Of a stretch of DNA of 64,000 nt, positions 27,201-39,200 are shown piece by piece; positions within the stretch are counted from its first letter, which is position 1, and the number at the start of each line of letters is the position of its first letter. The DNA lies in assembly GCA_011799875.1 (NCBI GenBank), contig CM022298.1, positions 727,809,052 to 727,873,051 of the forward strand. Reading direction: 5' to 3'. Position numbers and translations under genes: made by a program. Source of the DNA: Thinopyrum elongatum. Its lineage: Eukaryota > Streptophyta > Magnoliopsida > Poales > Poaceae. The notes beneath the pieces are model-generated. The model was not told where the DNA came from, ran no database searches, and worked only from the letters and a program-made list of their open reading frames with translations.

Positions 27201-30200
27201 TGAAGTCTAAAATGTTTGAAAGTTGGCATGGTATCATCATTTCACCCATATAGCATGTGCTAAAAAGTTGAGAGGGTTACGGCAAAAACTTGAAGCACTT
27301 CGTGTACAAACTGTACAATCTCTTTGGAACTATCAGGCTTTCGGATGAAAATTCATCTGTTACAAAGGCATTTCATTTTTTAAATTTATTTCAACTCGAG
27401 ACTTTTTGTGAGTTTAACATGCGCCATTCAAAGCCACATCATCAATTTTCAACCCTTTCTGACTCCATTCGCAATTTTTCATGCATTTAATGATTTTTTT
27501 GAGCTAAATGTCCCTGAAATTGAAAAGCACTAATTAATGAAGTCTGAAAAGGTTGAAAGTTGGCATGGTATCATCATTTCACCCATGTAGCATGTGCTAA
27601 AAATTTGAGAGGGTTACGGCAAAAACAGGATGCACTTCGTGTACAACATCTGTTAGAAAGGCATTTCATTTTTTAAACTAATTTCAACTCCAGACTTTTT
27701 GTGAGTTCAACATACACCATTCAAAGCCACATCATCAATTTTCAACCCTTTCTGACATCATTCGCTATTTTTCATGCATTTTATCATTTTTTGAGCTAAA
27801 TGGACCTAAAATTGAAAAGCACTACAAATGAATTCTGAAAAGGTTGAAGTTTGGCATGGTATCATCATTTCACCCACATAGCATGTGGTAAAAAGTTGAG
27901 AGGGTTACGGCAAAAACTGGATGCACTTTGTGTACAAGTTGTACAATCTCTTTCGATGTATCAGGCTTTTGGACGAAAACTCATCTGTTACAAAGGCATT
28001 TCATTTTTTTCAACTTATTTCAACTCCAGACTTTTTGTTAGTTCAACATGCACCATACAAAGCCCCATCATTAATTTTCCACCCTTTCTGACTTCATTCG
28101 CTATTTTTCATGCATTTAAAGATTTTTTTGAGCTAAATGACCCTGAAATTGAAAAGCACTGCAAATGAACTCTGAAAAGGTTGAAAGTTGGCATGGTATC
28201 ATCATTTCACCCACATAGAATGTGCTAAAAAGTTAAGAGGGTTACGGCAAAAACTGGATGCACTTCGTGTACAAACTATACAATCTCTTTCGAAGTATTA
28301 GGCTTTCGGACGAAAACTCATCTGTTACAAAGGCATTTCATTTTTTTAAACTTATTTCAACTCAGACTTTTTGTGTGTTTAACATGCACCATTCAAAGCT
28401 CCATCATCAATTTTCAACCCTTTCTTACTTCATTCGCTATTTTTCATGCATTTAATGTTTTTTTGTGCTAAATGACTCTGAAATTGAAAAGCACTACGAA
28501 TGAACTCTGAAAAGGTTGAAGGTTGGCATGGTATCATCATTTCACCCACATAGCATGTGCTAAAAAGTTGAGAGGGTTACGGCAAAAACTAGATGCACTC
28601 CGTGTACAAACTATACAATCTCTTTCGAAGTATCCGGCTTTCGGACGAAAACTCATCTGTTACAAAGGCATTTCATTTTTTTAAACTTATTTCATCTCCA
28701 GACTTTTTGTGAGTTCAACATGCACCATTCAAAGCCACATCATCAATTTTCAACCCTTTCTAACTTCATTCGCTATTTTTCATGCATTTATTGATTTTGT
28801 TGAGCTAAATGACCCTAAAATTGAAAAGCACTACCAATGAACTCTGAAAATGTTGAAAGTTGGCATGGTATCATCATTTCACCCAAATAGCATGTGCTAA
28901 AAAGTTGAGAGCGTTACGGCAAATACTGGATGCACTTTGTCTACAAACTGTACAATCTCTTTCGAAGTATAAGGCTTCCGGACGAAAACTCATCTGATAC
29001 AAAAGCATTTCATTTTTTTAAACTTATTTCAACTCTAGACTTTTTGTGAATTCAAGATGCAGCATTCAAAGCCATATCATCAATTTTCAACCCTTTCTGA
29101 CTTCATTCGCAATTTTTCATGCATTTAATAAATTTTTTGAGCTAAATGACCCTGAAATTGAAAACCACTACGAATGAACTCTGAAAAGGTTGAAAGTTGG
29201 CATGGTATCATCATTTCACCCACATAGCATGTGCTTAAAAGTTGAGAGGGTTACGGCAAAACTGGATGCACTTCGTGTACAAACTATACAATCTCTTTCG
29301 AAGTATCAAGCTTTCGGACGAAAACTCATCTGTTAAAAAGGCATTTCATTTTCTTAAATTATTTCAACTCCAGACTTTTTGTGAGTTCAACATGCACCAT
29401 TTAAAGCCACATCATCAATTTTCAACCCTTTCTGACTTCATTCGCTATTTTTCATTTATTTAATAATTTTTTTGAGCTAAATGACCCTGAAATTGAAAAG
29501 CACTACGAATGAACTCTGAAAAGGTTGAAAGTTGGCAAGGTATCATCATTTCACCCATATAGCATGTGCTAAAAGTTGAGAGGGTTACGGAAAAAACTGG
29601 ATGCACTTCGTGTACAAACTGCACAATCTCTTTCGAAGTATCACGCATTCGGACGAAAACTCATCTGTTACAAAGGCATTTAATTTTTTTAAACTTATTT
29701 CAACTCCAGACTTTTTGTGAGTTCAACATGCACCATTCAAAGCCACCTCATCAATTTTCAACCCTTTCTGACATCATTCGCTATTTTTCAACAATTTAAT
29801 GATTTTTTGAGCTAAATGACCCTGAAATTGAAAAGCACTATGAATGAAGTCTAAAAGTTTGAAAGTTGGCATGGTATCATCATTTCACCCACATAGCATG
29901 TGCTAAAAAGTTGAGAGGGTAACGGCATAAACTTGATGCACTTCGTGTACAAAACGGACAATCTCTTTCGAAGTATCAGGCTTTCGGACGAAAACTCATG
30001 AGTTACAAAGGCATTTCATTTTTTAAATTTATTTCAACTTCAGACTTTTTGTGAGTTTAACATGCACCATTCAAAGCCACATCATCAATTTTCAACCCTT
30101 TCTGACTTCGTTCGCTATTTTTCATTCATTTAATTATTATTTTTGAGCTAAATGACCCTAAAATTGAAAAGCACTACAAATGAACTCTGAAAAGGCTGAA

Positions 30201-30299
30201 ACTTGGCATGGTATCATTATTTCAACCACGTACCATGTGCTAAAAAGTTGAGAGGGTTACGGCAAAACTAGATGCACTTCGTGTACAAACTGTACAATC
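24298..30299 (+). repeat. About 6003-bp repeat, copy 1 (about 18 monomers)
   Basis: Positions here recur 6002-6003 bp downstream: the TATGAGGCTTTCAGAAG monomer (24308 and 30310), the GATATCAACTCCAGACTTC variant, the CCCAAATAGC/GAGAGCGTTACGG monomer, and TTCTCCCACATAGAATGTGC (25560 and 31563). It includes a short monomer at about 27640, where GTGTACAACATCTGTTAG skips about 60 bp of the usual unit. There is no gene. Confidence 0.9.
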
Positions 30300-32574
30300 T
30301 CTTTCGAAGTATGAGGCTTTCAGAAGAAAACTCATCTGTTACAAAGGCATTTCATTTTTTTAAACTTATTTCAACTCCAGACTTTCGTGAGTTCAACATG
30401 CTCCATTTAAAGCCGCATTATCAATTTTCAACCCTTTCTGACTTCATTCGTTATTTTTCATGCATTTAATGATTTTTTGAGCTAAATGACCTTGAAATTG
30501 AAAAGCACTACAAATGAACTCTGAAAAGGTTGAAAGTTGGCATGGTATCATCATTTCACCCACATAGCATGTGCTAAAAAGTTGAGAGGGTTACGGCAAA
30601 AACTGGATGCACTTTGTGTACAAACTGTACAATCTCTTTTGAAGTATCGGGCTTTCGGACGAAAACTCATCTGTTACAAACGCATTTCATTTTTTTACCT
30701 GATATCAACTCCAGACTTCTTGTGAGCTCAACATGCACCATTCAGAGCCAATCATCAATCTTCAACCCTTTCTGACTTCATTTGCTATTTTTCAGGCATT
30801 TAATGATTTTTTTGAGCTAAATGACCCTGAAATTGAAAAGCACTACAAATGAACTCTGAAAAGGTTGAAAGTTGGCAAGGTATCATCAATTCACCCACAT
30901 CGCATGTGATAAAAAGTTGAGAGGGTTACGGCAAAAACTGGATGCACTTTGTGTACAAACTGTACAATCTCTTTCGAAGTATCAGGCTTTCGGACGAAAA
31001 CTCATCTGATACAAAAGCATTTCATTTTTTTAAACTTATTTCAGCACCAGACTTTTTGTGAGTTCAACATGCACCATTCAAAGCCACATCATCAATTTTC
31101 AACCCTTTCTAACTTCATTCGCTATTTTTCATGCATTTATTGATTTCGTTGAGCTAAATGACCCTAAAATTGAAAAGCACTACCAATGAACTCTGAAAAT
31201 GTTGAAAGTTGGCATGGTATCATCATTTCACCCAAATAGCATGTGCTAAAAAGTTGAGAGCGTTACGGCAAAAACTGGATGCACTTTGTCTACAAACTGT
31301 ACAATCTCTTTCGAAGTATAAGGCTTCCGGACGAAAACTCTTCTGATGCAAAAGCATTTCATTTTTTTAAACTTATTTCAACTCTAGACTTTTTGTGAAT
31401 TCAACATGCAGCATTCAAAGCCATATCATCAATTTTCAACCCTTTCTGACTTCATTCGCTCTTTTTCATGCATTTAATGATTTTTTTGAGCAAAATGACC
31501 CTGAAATTGAAAAGCACGACGAATGAACTCTTAAAAGGTTGAAAGTTGGCATGGTATCATCATTTCTCCCACATAGAATGTGCAAAAAAGTTGAGAGGTT
31601 TACGGCAAAAACTGGATGCACTTCGTGTACAAACTGTAGAATCTCTTTCGAAGTATCAAGCTTTCGGACGAAAACTCATCTGTTACAAAGGCATTTCATT
31701 TTTTTGAACTTATTTCAACTCCAGACTTTTTGTGAGTTCAACATGCACCATTCAAAGCCACATCATCAATTTTCAACCCTTTCTGACTTCATTCGCTATT
31801 TTTCATGCATTTAATGATTTTTTGAGCTAAATGACCGTGAAATTGAAAAGCACTACAAATGAACTCTGAAAAGGTTGAAAGCTGGCATGGTATCATCATT
31901 TCACCCACATAGCTTGTGCTAAAAAGTTGATAGGGTTGCGGCAAAAACTGGATGGACTTCGTATACAAACAGTACAATTCTTTCGAAGTATCAGGGTTTC
32001 GGACGAAAACTCATCTGTTACAAAGGTATTTCATTTTTTAAAACTTATTTCAACTCCAGACTTTTTGTCAGTTCAACATGCACCATTCAAAGCCCCATCA
32101 TCAATTTTCAACCCTTTCTGACTTCATTCGCTATTTTTCATACATTTAAAGATTTTTTTGAGCTAAATGACCCTGAAATTGAAAAGCACTACAAATGAAC
32201 CCTGAAAAGGTTGAAAGTTGGCATGGTATCATCATTTCACCCACGTAGCATGTGCTAAAAATTTGAGAGGGTTATGGCAAAAACTGGATGCACTTTGTGT
32301 AAAAACTATACAATCTCTTTCGAAGTATCAGGCTTTCGGACGAAAACTCATCTGTTACAAAGGCATTTCATTTTTTTAAACTTATTTCAACTCCAGACTT
32401 TTTGTGAGTTCAACATGCACCATTCAAAGAAACATAATCAATTTTCAACCCTTTCTGACATCATTCGCTATTTTTCATGCTTTTAATGTTTTTTTGATCT
32501 AAATGACTCTGAAATTGAAAAGCACTACAAATGAACTCTGAAAAGGTTGAAAGTTAGCATGGTATCATCATTTC
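30300..32574 (+). repeat. About 6003-bp repeat, copy 2, interrupted by the gap
   Basis: This matches copy 1 at an offset of 6003 bp until about 32290. There one monomer is deleted by fusion (TGTGTAAAAACTATACAATC), so the offset becomes 5666 bp: TTGATCTAAATGAC lies at 26829 and 32495. Sequence stops at 32574 in the middle of a monomer and is continued at 42391 (see that entry). Confidence 0.9.
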
Positions 32575-32599
32575 NNNNNNNNNNNNNNNNNNNNNNNNN
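32575..32599. other. Assembly gap, 25 N
   Basis: Exactly 25 N between clean + strand satellite and indel-rich satellite on the opposite strand. The last 80 or so bases before the gap recur at about 42395-42476. Confidence 0.98.
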
Positions 32600-35500
32600 A
32601 CTAATCCAAGAGATTGTACAGTTTGTACACGAAGTGCATCCTTTTTCGCCGTAACCCTCTCAACTTTTTAGCACATGCTATGGAGTGGTGAAATGATGAT
32701 ACCTGCCAACTTTCAAACTTTTTAGACTTCATTCGTAGTGCTTTCAATTTCAGGGCATTTAGCTAAAAATCATTAAATGCATGAAAAAAAGCGAATGAAG
32801 TCAGAAAGGGTTGAAAATTGATGATGTGTGCTTTGGGAATGTGATTGAACTCACAAAAACTTGGAGTTGAAATAAGTTTAAAAAATGAAATGCCTTTGTA
32901 ATGATGAGTTTTGTCCGAGAGCCTGATACTTCGAAGAGATTGTCGTTTGTAACAAGTGCATCCAGTTTTGCCGTAACCCTCTCAACTTTTTAGCACATGC
33001 ACGTGGGTGAAATTAATGATACCATGCTAACTTTCAACCTTTTCAGAGTTCATTTGTAGTTCTTTCATTTCTAGAGTCTAATTAGTCAAAAACATTAAAG
33101 CATGAAAAATGCAAATTCAGAAAGGGTTGAAATTGAATTGATGTTTTCTTGAATGGTGCATGTTGAACTCACAAAAGTCTGGAGTGAAAATAAGTTAAAA
33201 AAATGAAATGCCTTGTAACAGATGAGTTTTCGTCCGAAAGCCTGATACTTCGAAGAAGATTGTACGTTTTTACACGAAAGTGCATCCAGTTTTTGCCAAC
33301 AATCTCAATTTTAGCACATGCTACGTGGGTAAATGATGATACCATGCCAACTTTCAACCTTTTCAGGGTTCATTTTGTAGTGCTTTTCAATTTTCAGGGT
33401 CATTTAGCTCAAAAAAAATCTTTAAATGATGAAAAATAGCGAATGAAGTCAGAAAGTTGAAAATTGATGATGGGCTTTGATGGGATGTTGAACCTGACAA
33501 AAAGTCTGGAGTTGAAATAATTTTAAAAAATGAATCCTTTGTAACAGATGAGTTTCGTCCGAAACCTGATACTTCGAAAGAATTACTGTTTGTAACGAAG
33601 TCCATCCAGTTTTTGCCGCAACCCTATCAACTTTTTAGCACAGCTATTGGGTGAAATGATGATACCATGCCACTTTCAACCTTTCAGAGTCATTTGTAGT
33701 GCTTTTCAATTTCACGTCATTTAGCTCAAAAAATCATTAAAATCATGAAAATAGCGAATGAAGTCAGAACAGGGTTGAAAATTGATGAGTGGCTTTGAAT
33801 GGTGCATGTTGAACTCACAAAAAGTCTGGAGTTGGAATAAGTTCAAAAAAAATGAATGCCTTTGTACAGATGATTTTTCGTCCGAAACTGATACTTCGAA
33901 AGAGATCTACAGTTTTGTACACGAAGTGCATCCAGTTTTGCCGAAACCTCTCAACTTTTTGCACATTTATGGGGAGAAATGATGATACATGCCAACTTTT
34001 CACCTTTTCAGAGTTCATTATTAGGCTTTCCAATTTCAGGGACATTTAGATAAAAAAAATCATTAATGCATGAAACAATAGCGAAATGAAGTCAGAAGGG
34101 TTGAAAATTGATGAGGTGGCTTTGAATGGTGCATTTGACTCACAAAAAGTCTGGAGTTAAAAAGTTAAAAAAAATGAAATCATTTGTAAACAGATGAGTT
34201 TTCGTCGGAAACCTGATACTTCGAAAGAGATTGTACATTGAACTCACAAAGTCTAGGTTGAATAAGTTTTAAAAAAAAGAAATGCCTTGAAATAGATGAG
34301 TTTCATCCGAAAGCTGATACTCGAAAGAGATTGTACATTGTACACGAAGTGCATCCAGCTTTGCGTAACCCTCTCAACTTTTAGCACAAGCTATGTGGGT
34401 GAAATGATGAATCCGCGCAACTTTCAACCTTTTCAGAGTTCATTTAGTAGTGCTTTTCAATTTCAGGGTCATTTAGCTGAAACAATCATTAAATGCATGA
34501 AAAACAGCGAATGAAGCAGAAGGGTTGAAAATTGAGATGTGGCTTTGATGGCGCATATTGAATCACAAAAAGTCTGGAGTTGTAAAAGGTTTAAAAACTG
34601 AAATGCCTTTGTAACTTATGCGTTTCGTCCGAAAGCCTGATACTTACTTCGAAGAGATTGTACAGTTTGTACACAAGTGCATCCATTTTTGCCGTAAACC
34701 CTCTCAACTTTTTAGCACATTCTCTGTTGGTGAAATGATGATACGTGCCAACTTTCAACCTTTTCAGAGTTCATTTGCAGTGCTTTTCATTTAGGGTCAT
34801 TTAGCTGAAAAAAAATATTTAAATTGCATGAAAAATGGCAATGAAGTCAGAAAGGGTGAAATGATGATGGGGCTTTGTATGTGTGCATTTAACTACAAAA
34901 ATTCTGGAGTTGAATAAGTTGAAAAAACAACGCCTTTTAACAGATCGAGTTTCGTCGAAAAGCCTGATACAACGATAGAGATTGACAGTTTGTACACAAA
35001 GTGCATCCAGTTTTTGCCGAACCCTCCAACTTTTTAGCACATGCTATGTGGGTGAAATGATGATACCATGCCAACTTCAACCTTTTCAGATTCATTGTAG
35101 TGCCTTTCAATTTCATTCAGTTAGCTCAAAAATGATAAATGCATGAAAATAGTGAATGATGTCAGAAAGGTTTGAAAATTGATTGATGGGGCTTTAATGG
35201 TGTAAGTGAACTCACAAAAGTCTGGAGTTGAAATCGTTTAAAAAATGAAAATGTCTTTCTAAACGATGTGTACACAAGTGCATCCTGTTTTTGCTATAAC
35301 CCTCTCAATTTTAGGCACAGCTACGCGGGGTGAATGATGATACAACCTGCCAACTTTCAACCTTTTCAGACTTCATGAATAGTGCTTTTAATTTCAGGGA
35401 CTTTAGCAGTCAAAAAAATCATTAATCATGAAAATACGAAATGGAGTCAGAAAGGGTTGAAAATGATGATGTGGCTTGAATGGCGATGTTAACTCATAAA

Positions 35501-35992
35501 AAGTCTCGAGTGGAAATAAATTACAAAATGAAATACCTGTTGTAACAGATGAATTTTCATCCGAAAGCCTGATACTCCAAGAGAATTGTACAGTTTGTAC
35601 ACAAGTGCTTCAAGTTTTCGCCGTAACCCTCTCAACTTTTTAGCACATGCTATATGGGTAAATGATGTACCATGCCACTTTCAAACTTTTTAACTTTCAT
35701 TCGTGTGCTTTTTAATTTCGGGTCATTTAGCTCCAAAAACATTAATGCATGAAAAATAGCGAATGAAGTCGCGACAGGGTTTGAAATTGATGATGTGGCT
35801 TGATGGTGCCTGTGTAACTCAAAAATTCTCGATTTGAATTAAGTTTAAAAAAATGAAATGCCTTTAAAGATAGTTTCGTCCGAGAGCTGATCTCCGAAAG
35901 AGATTGTACCAGTTGTACACGAATTGCATCCAGCTTTTGCCGTAACCCTCTCACTTTTAGGCACATGCTACTTTTGGGTGAAATTTTATCAT
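32600..35992 (-). repeat. Inverted subfamily A satellite, indel-rich
   Basis: About ten monomers in reverse orientation (TTGTACAGTTTGTACACG, CCGTAACCCTCTCAAC, GGTGAAATGATGATACC) with many single-base indels. Read on the - strand, the rare variants follow the order of the clean array at 42.4-48.6 kb: the CTCTCGGACG monomer (about 35890), GCGAAAACTTGAAGCAC (35600), the short CCCGCG monomer (35270), the ATCGTTGTATC monomer (34960), the CACAGAGAATG monomer (34690), then the fused GTGAGTTCAA+TGTACAATC monomer (34220). It is therefore an inverted copy of this locus or of a very similar one. Confidence 0.88.
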
Positions 35993-36254
35993 TCCACTGT
36001 TTGAGGTTGTTTCGAGTCACTTATCCAATTCCCAATATGTTTGGTTCCAATTTTGATACCTAGAGCCTCCTGGATATTTTTGTTATTTATCTTCCATTTT
36101 AATTTCTATATTGTACAGACTTATTATATTCGCACTTTCATTTAAATTTTAATTTGGACTTAGGAGTTGAAATGCATATGAGCGTAAGATGATTATGATA
36201 TTAATGTGCTGACATGTCTTATTCAAAAGTTGTTCTGTTGCAAAATATCCCGGT
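35993..36254 (-). mobile_element. Inverted fragment of the retrotransposon LTR 5' end
   Basis: About 260 bp is a noisy reverse complement of the first 260 bp of the LTRs at 50213 and 59760. It runs from CCACTGTTTGAGGTTG (LTR position about 260) through ACTTAGGAGTTGAAATGC to a degraded terminus near CCCGGTG. On its LTR-terminus side it meets satellite at the same monomer position (ACTCATCT/A) as the full element at 50212. On the other side it is truncated and joins a subfamily A monomer within TATCATCATTTCACCC. The sequence is about 85 percent similar by eye, with indels like the surrounding satellite, so much of the difference may be read error. Confidence 0.85.
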
Positions 36255-39200
36255 GTTTAAAGATAGTTTTCTCCGAAACCTGATACTTTCGAAAGAGATT
36301 GTCCATTTTGTACACGAAGTGCATCCAGTTTTTGCCGAACCCTCTCAACTTTTTAGCACATGCTATGTGGGTGAAATGATGATACCATGCCAATTTCAAT
36401 TTTCAGAGTTCATTTGAGTGCTTTTCAATTTCAGGGTCATTTAGCTCAAAAAATCAGTAAATGCATGAAAAAACAATGAAGTCAGAAAGGGTTGAAAATT
36501 GATGATGTGGTTGAATGTGCATTTTGAACCACAAAAGTCTGGAGTTAAATTTAAAAAAATGAAATCCTTTGTAACAGATGAGTTTTCGTCCGAAACCCTG
36601 ATCTTCGAAAGAGATTGTCCATTTTGTACACAAGTGCATCCAGTTTTTGCCGTAACCCTCTCAACTTTTTAGCACATGCTATGTGGGTGAAATGATGATA
36701 CCATGCCAATTTCAACTTTTCAGAGTTCTTATATTGCTTTTCAATTTGGGTCATTTGCTCAAAAATCATAAGCATGAAAATACGATGAAGTCAGAAAGGG
36801 TTGAAAATTGATGATGTGGCTTAATTTGCATTTGAACACCACAAATCTGGAGTTAATAAGTTTAAAAAAATGAAATCCTTGTAAAGATGAGTTTTCTCCG
36901 AAACCCTGATACTTCGAAAGAGATTGTCCTTTTGTACCGAAGTGCATCCAGTTTTTGCCGTAACCCTCTCACTTTTTAGCACATGCTATGTGGGTGAAAT
37001 GATGATACCATGCCAATTTTAACCTTTCAAGTTCTTTGTAGTGCTTTTCAATTTCAGGGTCTTTTAGCTCAAAAAAATCATAAATGCATGAAAAATACAA
37101 TGAAGTCAGAAAGGGTTGAAATTGATGATGGGGCTTTGAATGGTTCATTTGAACACACAAAAGTCTGGAGTTCAAATAAGTTAAAAAATGAAATCCCTTT
37201 GTAACAGATGAGTTTTCGTCCGAAACCCTGATACTTCGAAAGAGATTGTCCATTTTGTACACGAAGTGCATCCAGTTTTTGCCGTAACCCTCTCAACTTT
37301 TTAGCACATGCTATGTGGGTGAAATGATGATACCATGCCATTTCAACCTTTCAGAGTTCATTTGTAGTGCTTTTCAATTTCAGGTCTTTAGCTCAAAAAA
37401 TCATTAAATGCATGAAAAATACAATGAAGTCAGAAAGGGTTGAAAATTGATGATGTGGCTTTGAATGGTCATTTTGACCAACAAAAAGTCTGGAGTTAAA
37501 TAAGTTAAAAAAATGAAATCCCTTTGTAACAGATGAGTTTTCGTCCGAAACCGATACTTTCGAAAGAGATTGTCCATTTTGTACACAAGTGCATCCAGTT
37601 TTGTCCGTAACCCTCTCAACTTTTTAGCACATGCTATGTGGGTGAAATGATGATACCATGCCAACTTTCAACCTTTTCAGAGTTCATTTTAGTGCTTTCA
37701 ATTTCAGGGTCATTTAGTAAAAAAATCATTAAATGCATGAAAAATACGATGAATTCAGAAAGGGTTGAAAATTGATGATGTGGCTTTGAATGGTCATTTG
37801 AACCACAAAAAGTCTGGAGTTAAAAAGTTAAAAAAATGAAATCCTTTGTAACAGATGAGTTTCGTCAAACCTGATACTTCTTAAAGAGATTGTCATTTCT
37901 CACAAAGTCTGAGTTAAATAAGTTTAAAAAAATGAAATGCCTTGATAGATGAGTTTTTCATCCGAAAGCCGATACATCGAAAGAGATTGTACAGTTTGTC
38001 AGAGTGCATCCAGTTTGCCGTAACCTCTCAACTTTTTAGCACATGCTATGTGGGTGAAATATGATACCATGCCAATTTCAACCTTTTCAGAGTTCATTAT
38101 AGTGCTTTCAATTTCAGGGTCATTTAGCTCAAAAATCAATTAAATGCATGAAAAAAGCAATGAAGTCAGAAAGGGTTGAAAATTGATGATGTGGCTTTGA
38201 ATGGTTCATTTTGAACCACAAAAAGTCGGAGTTCAATAAGTTTAAAAATGAAATCCTTTGTACGATGGTTTTCGTCCGAAACCCTGATACTTCGAAAGAG
38301 ATTGTCCATTTTGTACACGAAGTGCATCCTTTTTTGCCGTAACCCTCTCAACTTTTTAGCACATGCTATGTGGGTGAAATGATGATACCATGCCAATTTC
38401 AACCTTTTCAGAGTTCATTTGAGTGCTTTTCAATTTCAGGGTCATTTAGCTAAAAAAAATCATTAATGCATGAAAAATCAATGAAGTCAGAAAGGGTGTG
38501 AAATTGATGATGGGCTTTGAGGTCATTTGAACAACAAAAATTCTGAGTTAAATAATTAAAAAAAGAAATCCCTTTGTAACAGATGAGTTTTCGTCCGAAA
38601 CCTGATACCGAAGAGATTGTCCATTTTGTACACAAGTGCATCCAGTTTTTTGCCGTAACCCTCTCAACTTTTTAGCACATGCTATGTGGTGAAATGATGA
38701 TACCATGCCAATTTTCAACCTTTTCAAAGTTCATTTGTAGTGCTTTTCAATTTCAGGGTCATTTAGCTCAAAAAATCATAAATGCATGAAAAATAGGAAT
38801 GATGTCAGAAAGGGTTGAAAATTGATGATGTGGCTTTGAATGGTTCATTTGAACCACAAAAAGTCTGGAGTTAAATAGTTTAAAAAATGAAATGTCTTTC
38901 GTCCAACAGATGTTTGTACACGAAGTGCATCCGTTTTTTGCCTAACCCTCTCAACTTTTTAGCACATGCTGGGGTGAAATGATGATACCATGCCAATTTT
39001 CAACCTTTTCAGAGTTCATTAATAGTGCTTTTCAATTTCAGGGTCATTTAGCTCAAAAAAATCATTAAATGCATGAAAAATACAATGAGTCAGAAAGGGT
39101 TGAAAATTGATGATGTGGCTTTGAATGGTCATTTAAACCAAAAAAGTCTAGTTAAAAATTTACAAAATGAATCCTTTGTAACAGATGATTTTTCGTCCGA

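Noticed and set aside
12975..32574. The array as a CRISPR or phage-type repeat system
   Set aside because: Monomers are directly adjacent with no unique spacers, and the embedded element is a plant LTR retrotransposon.
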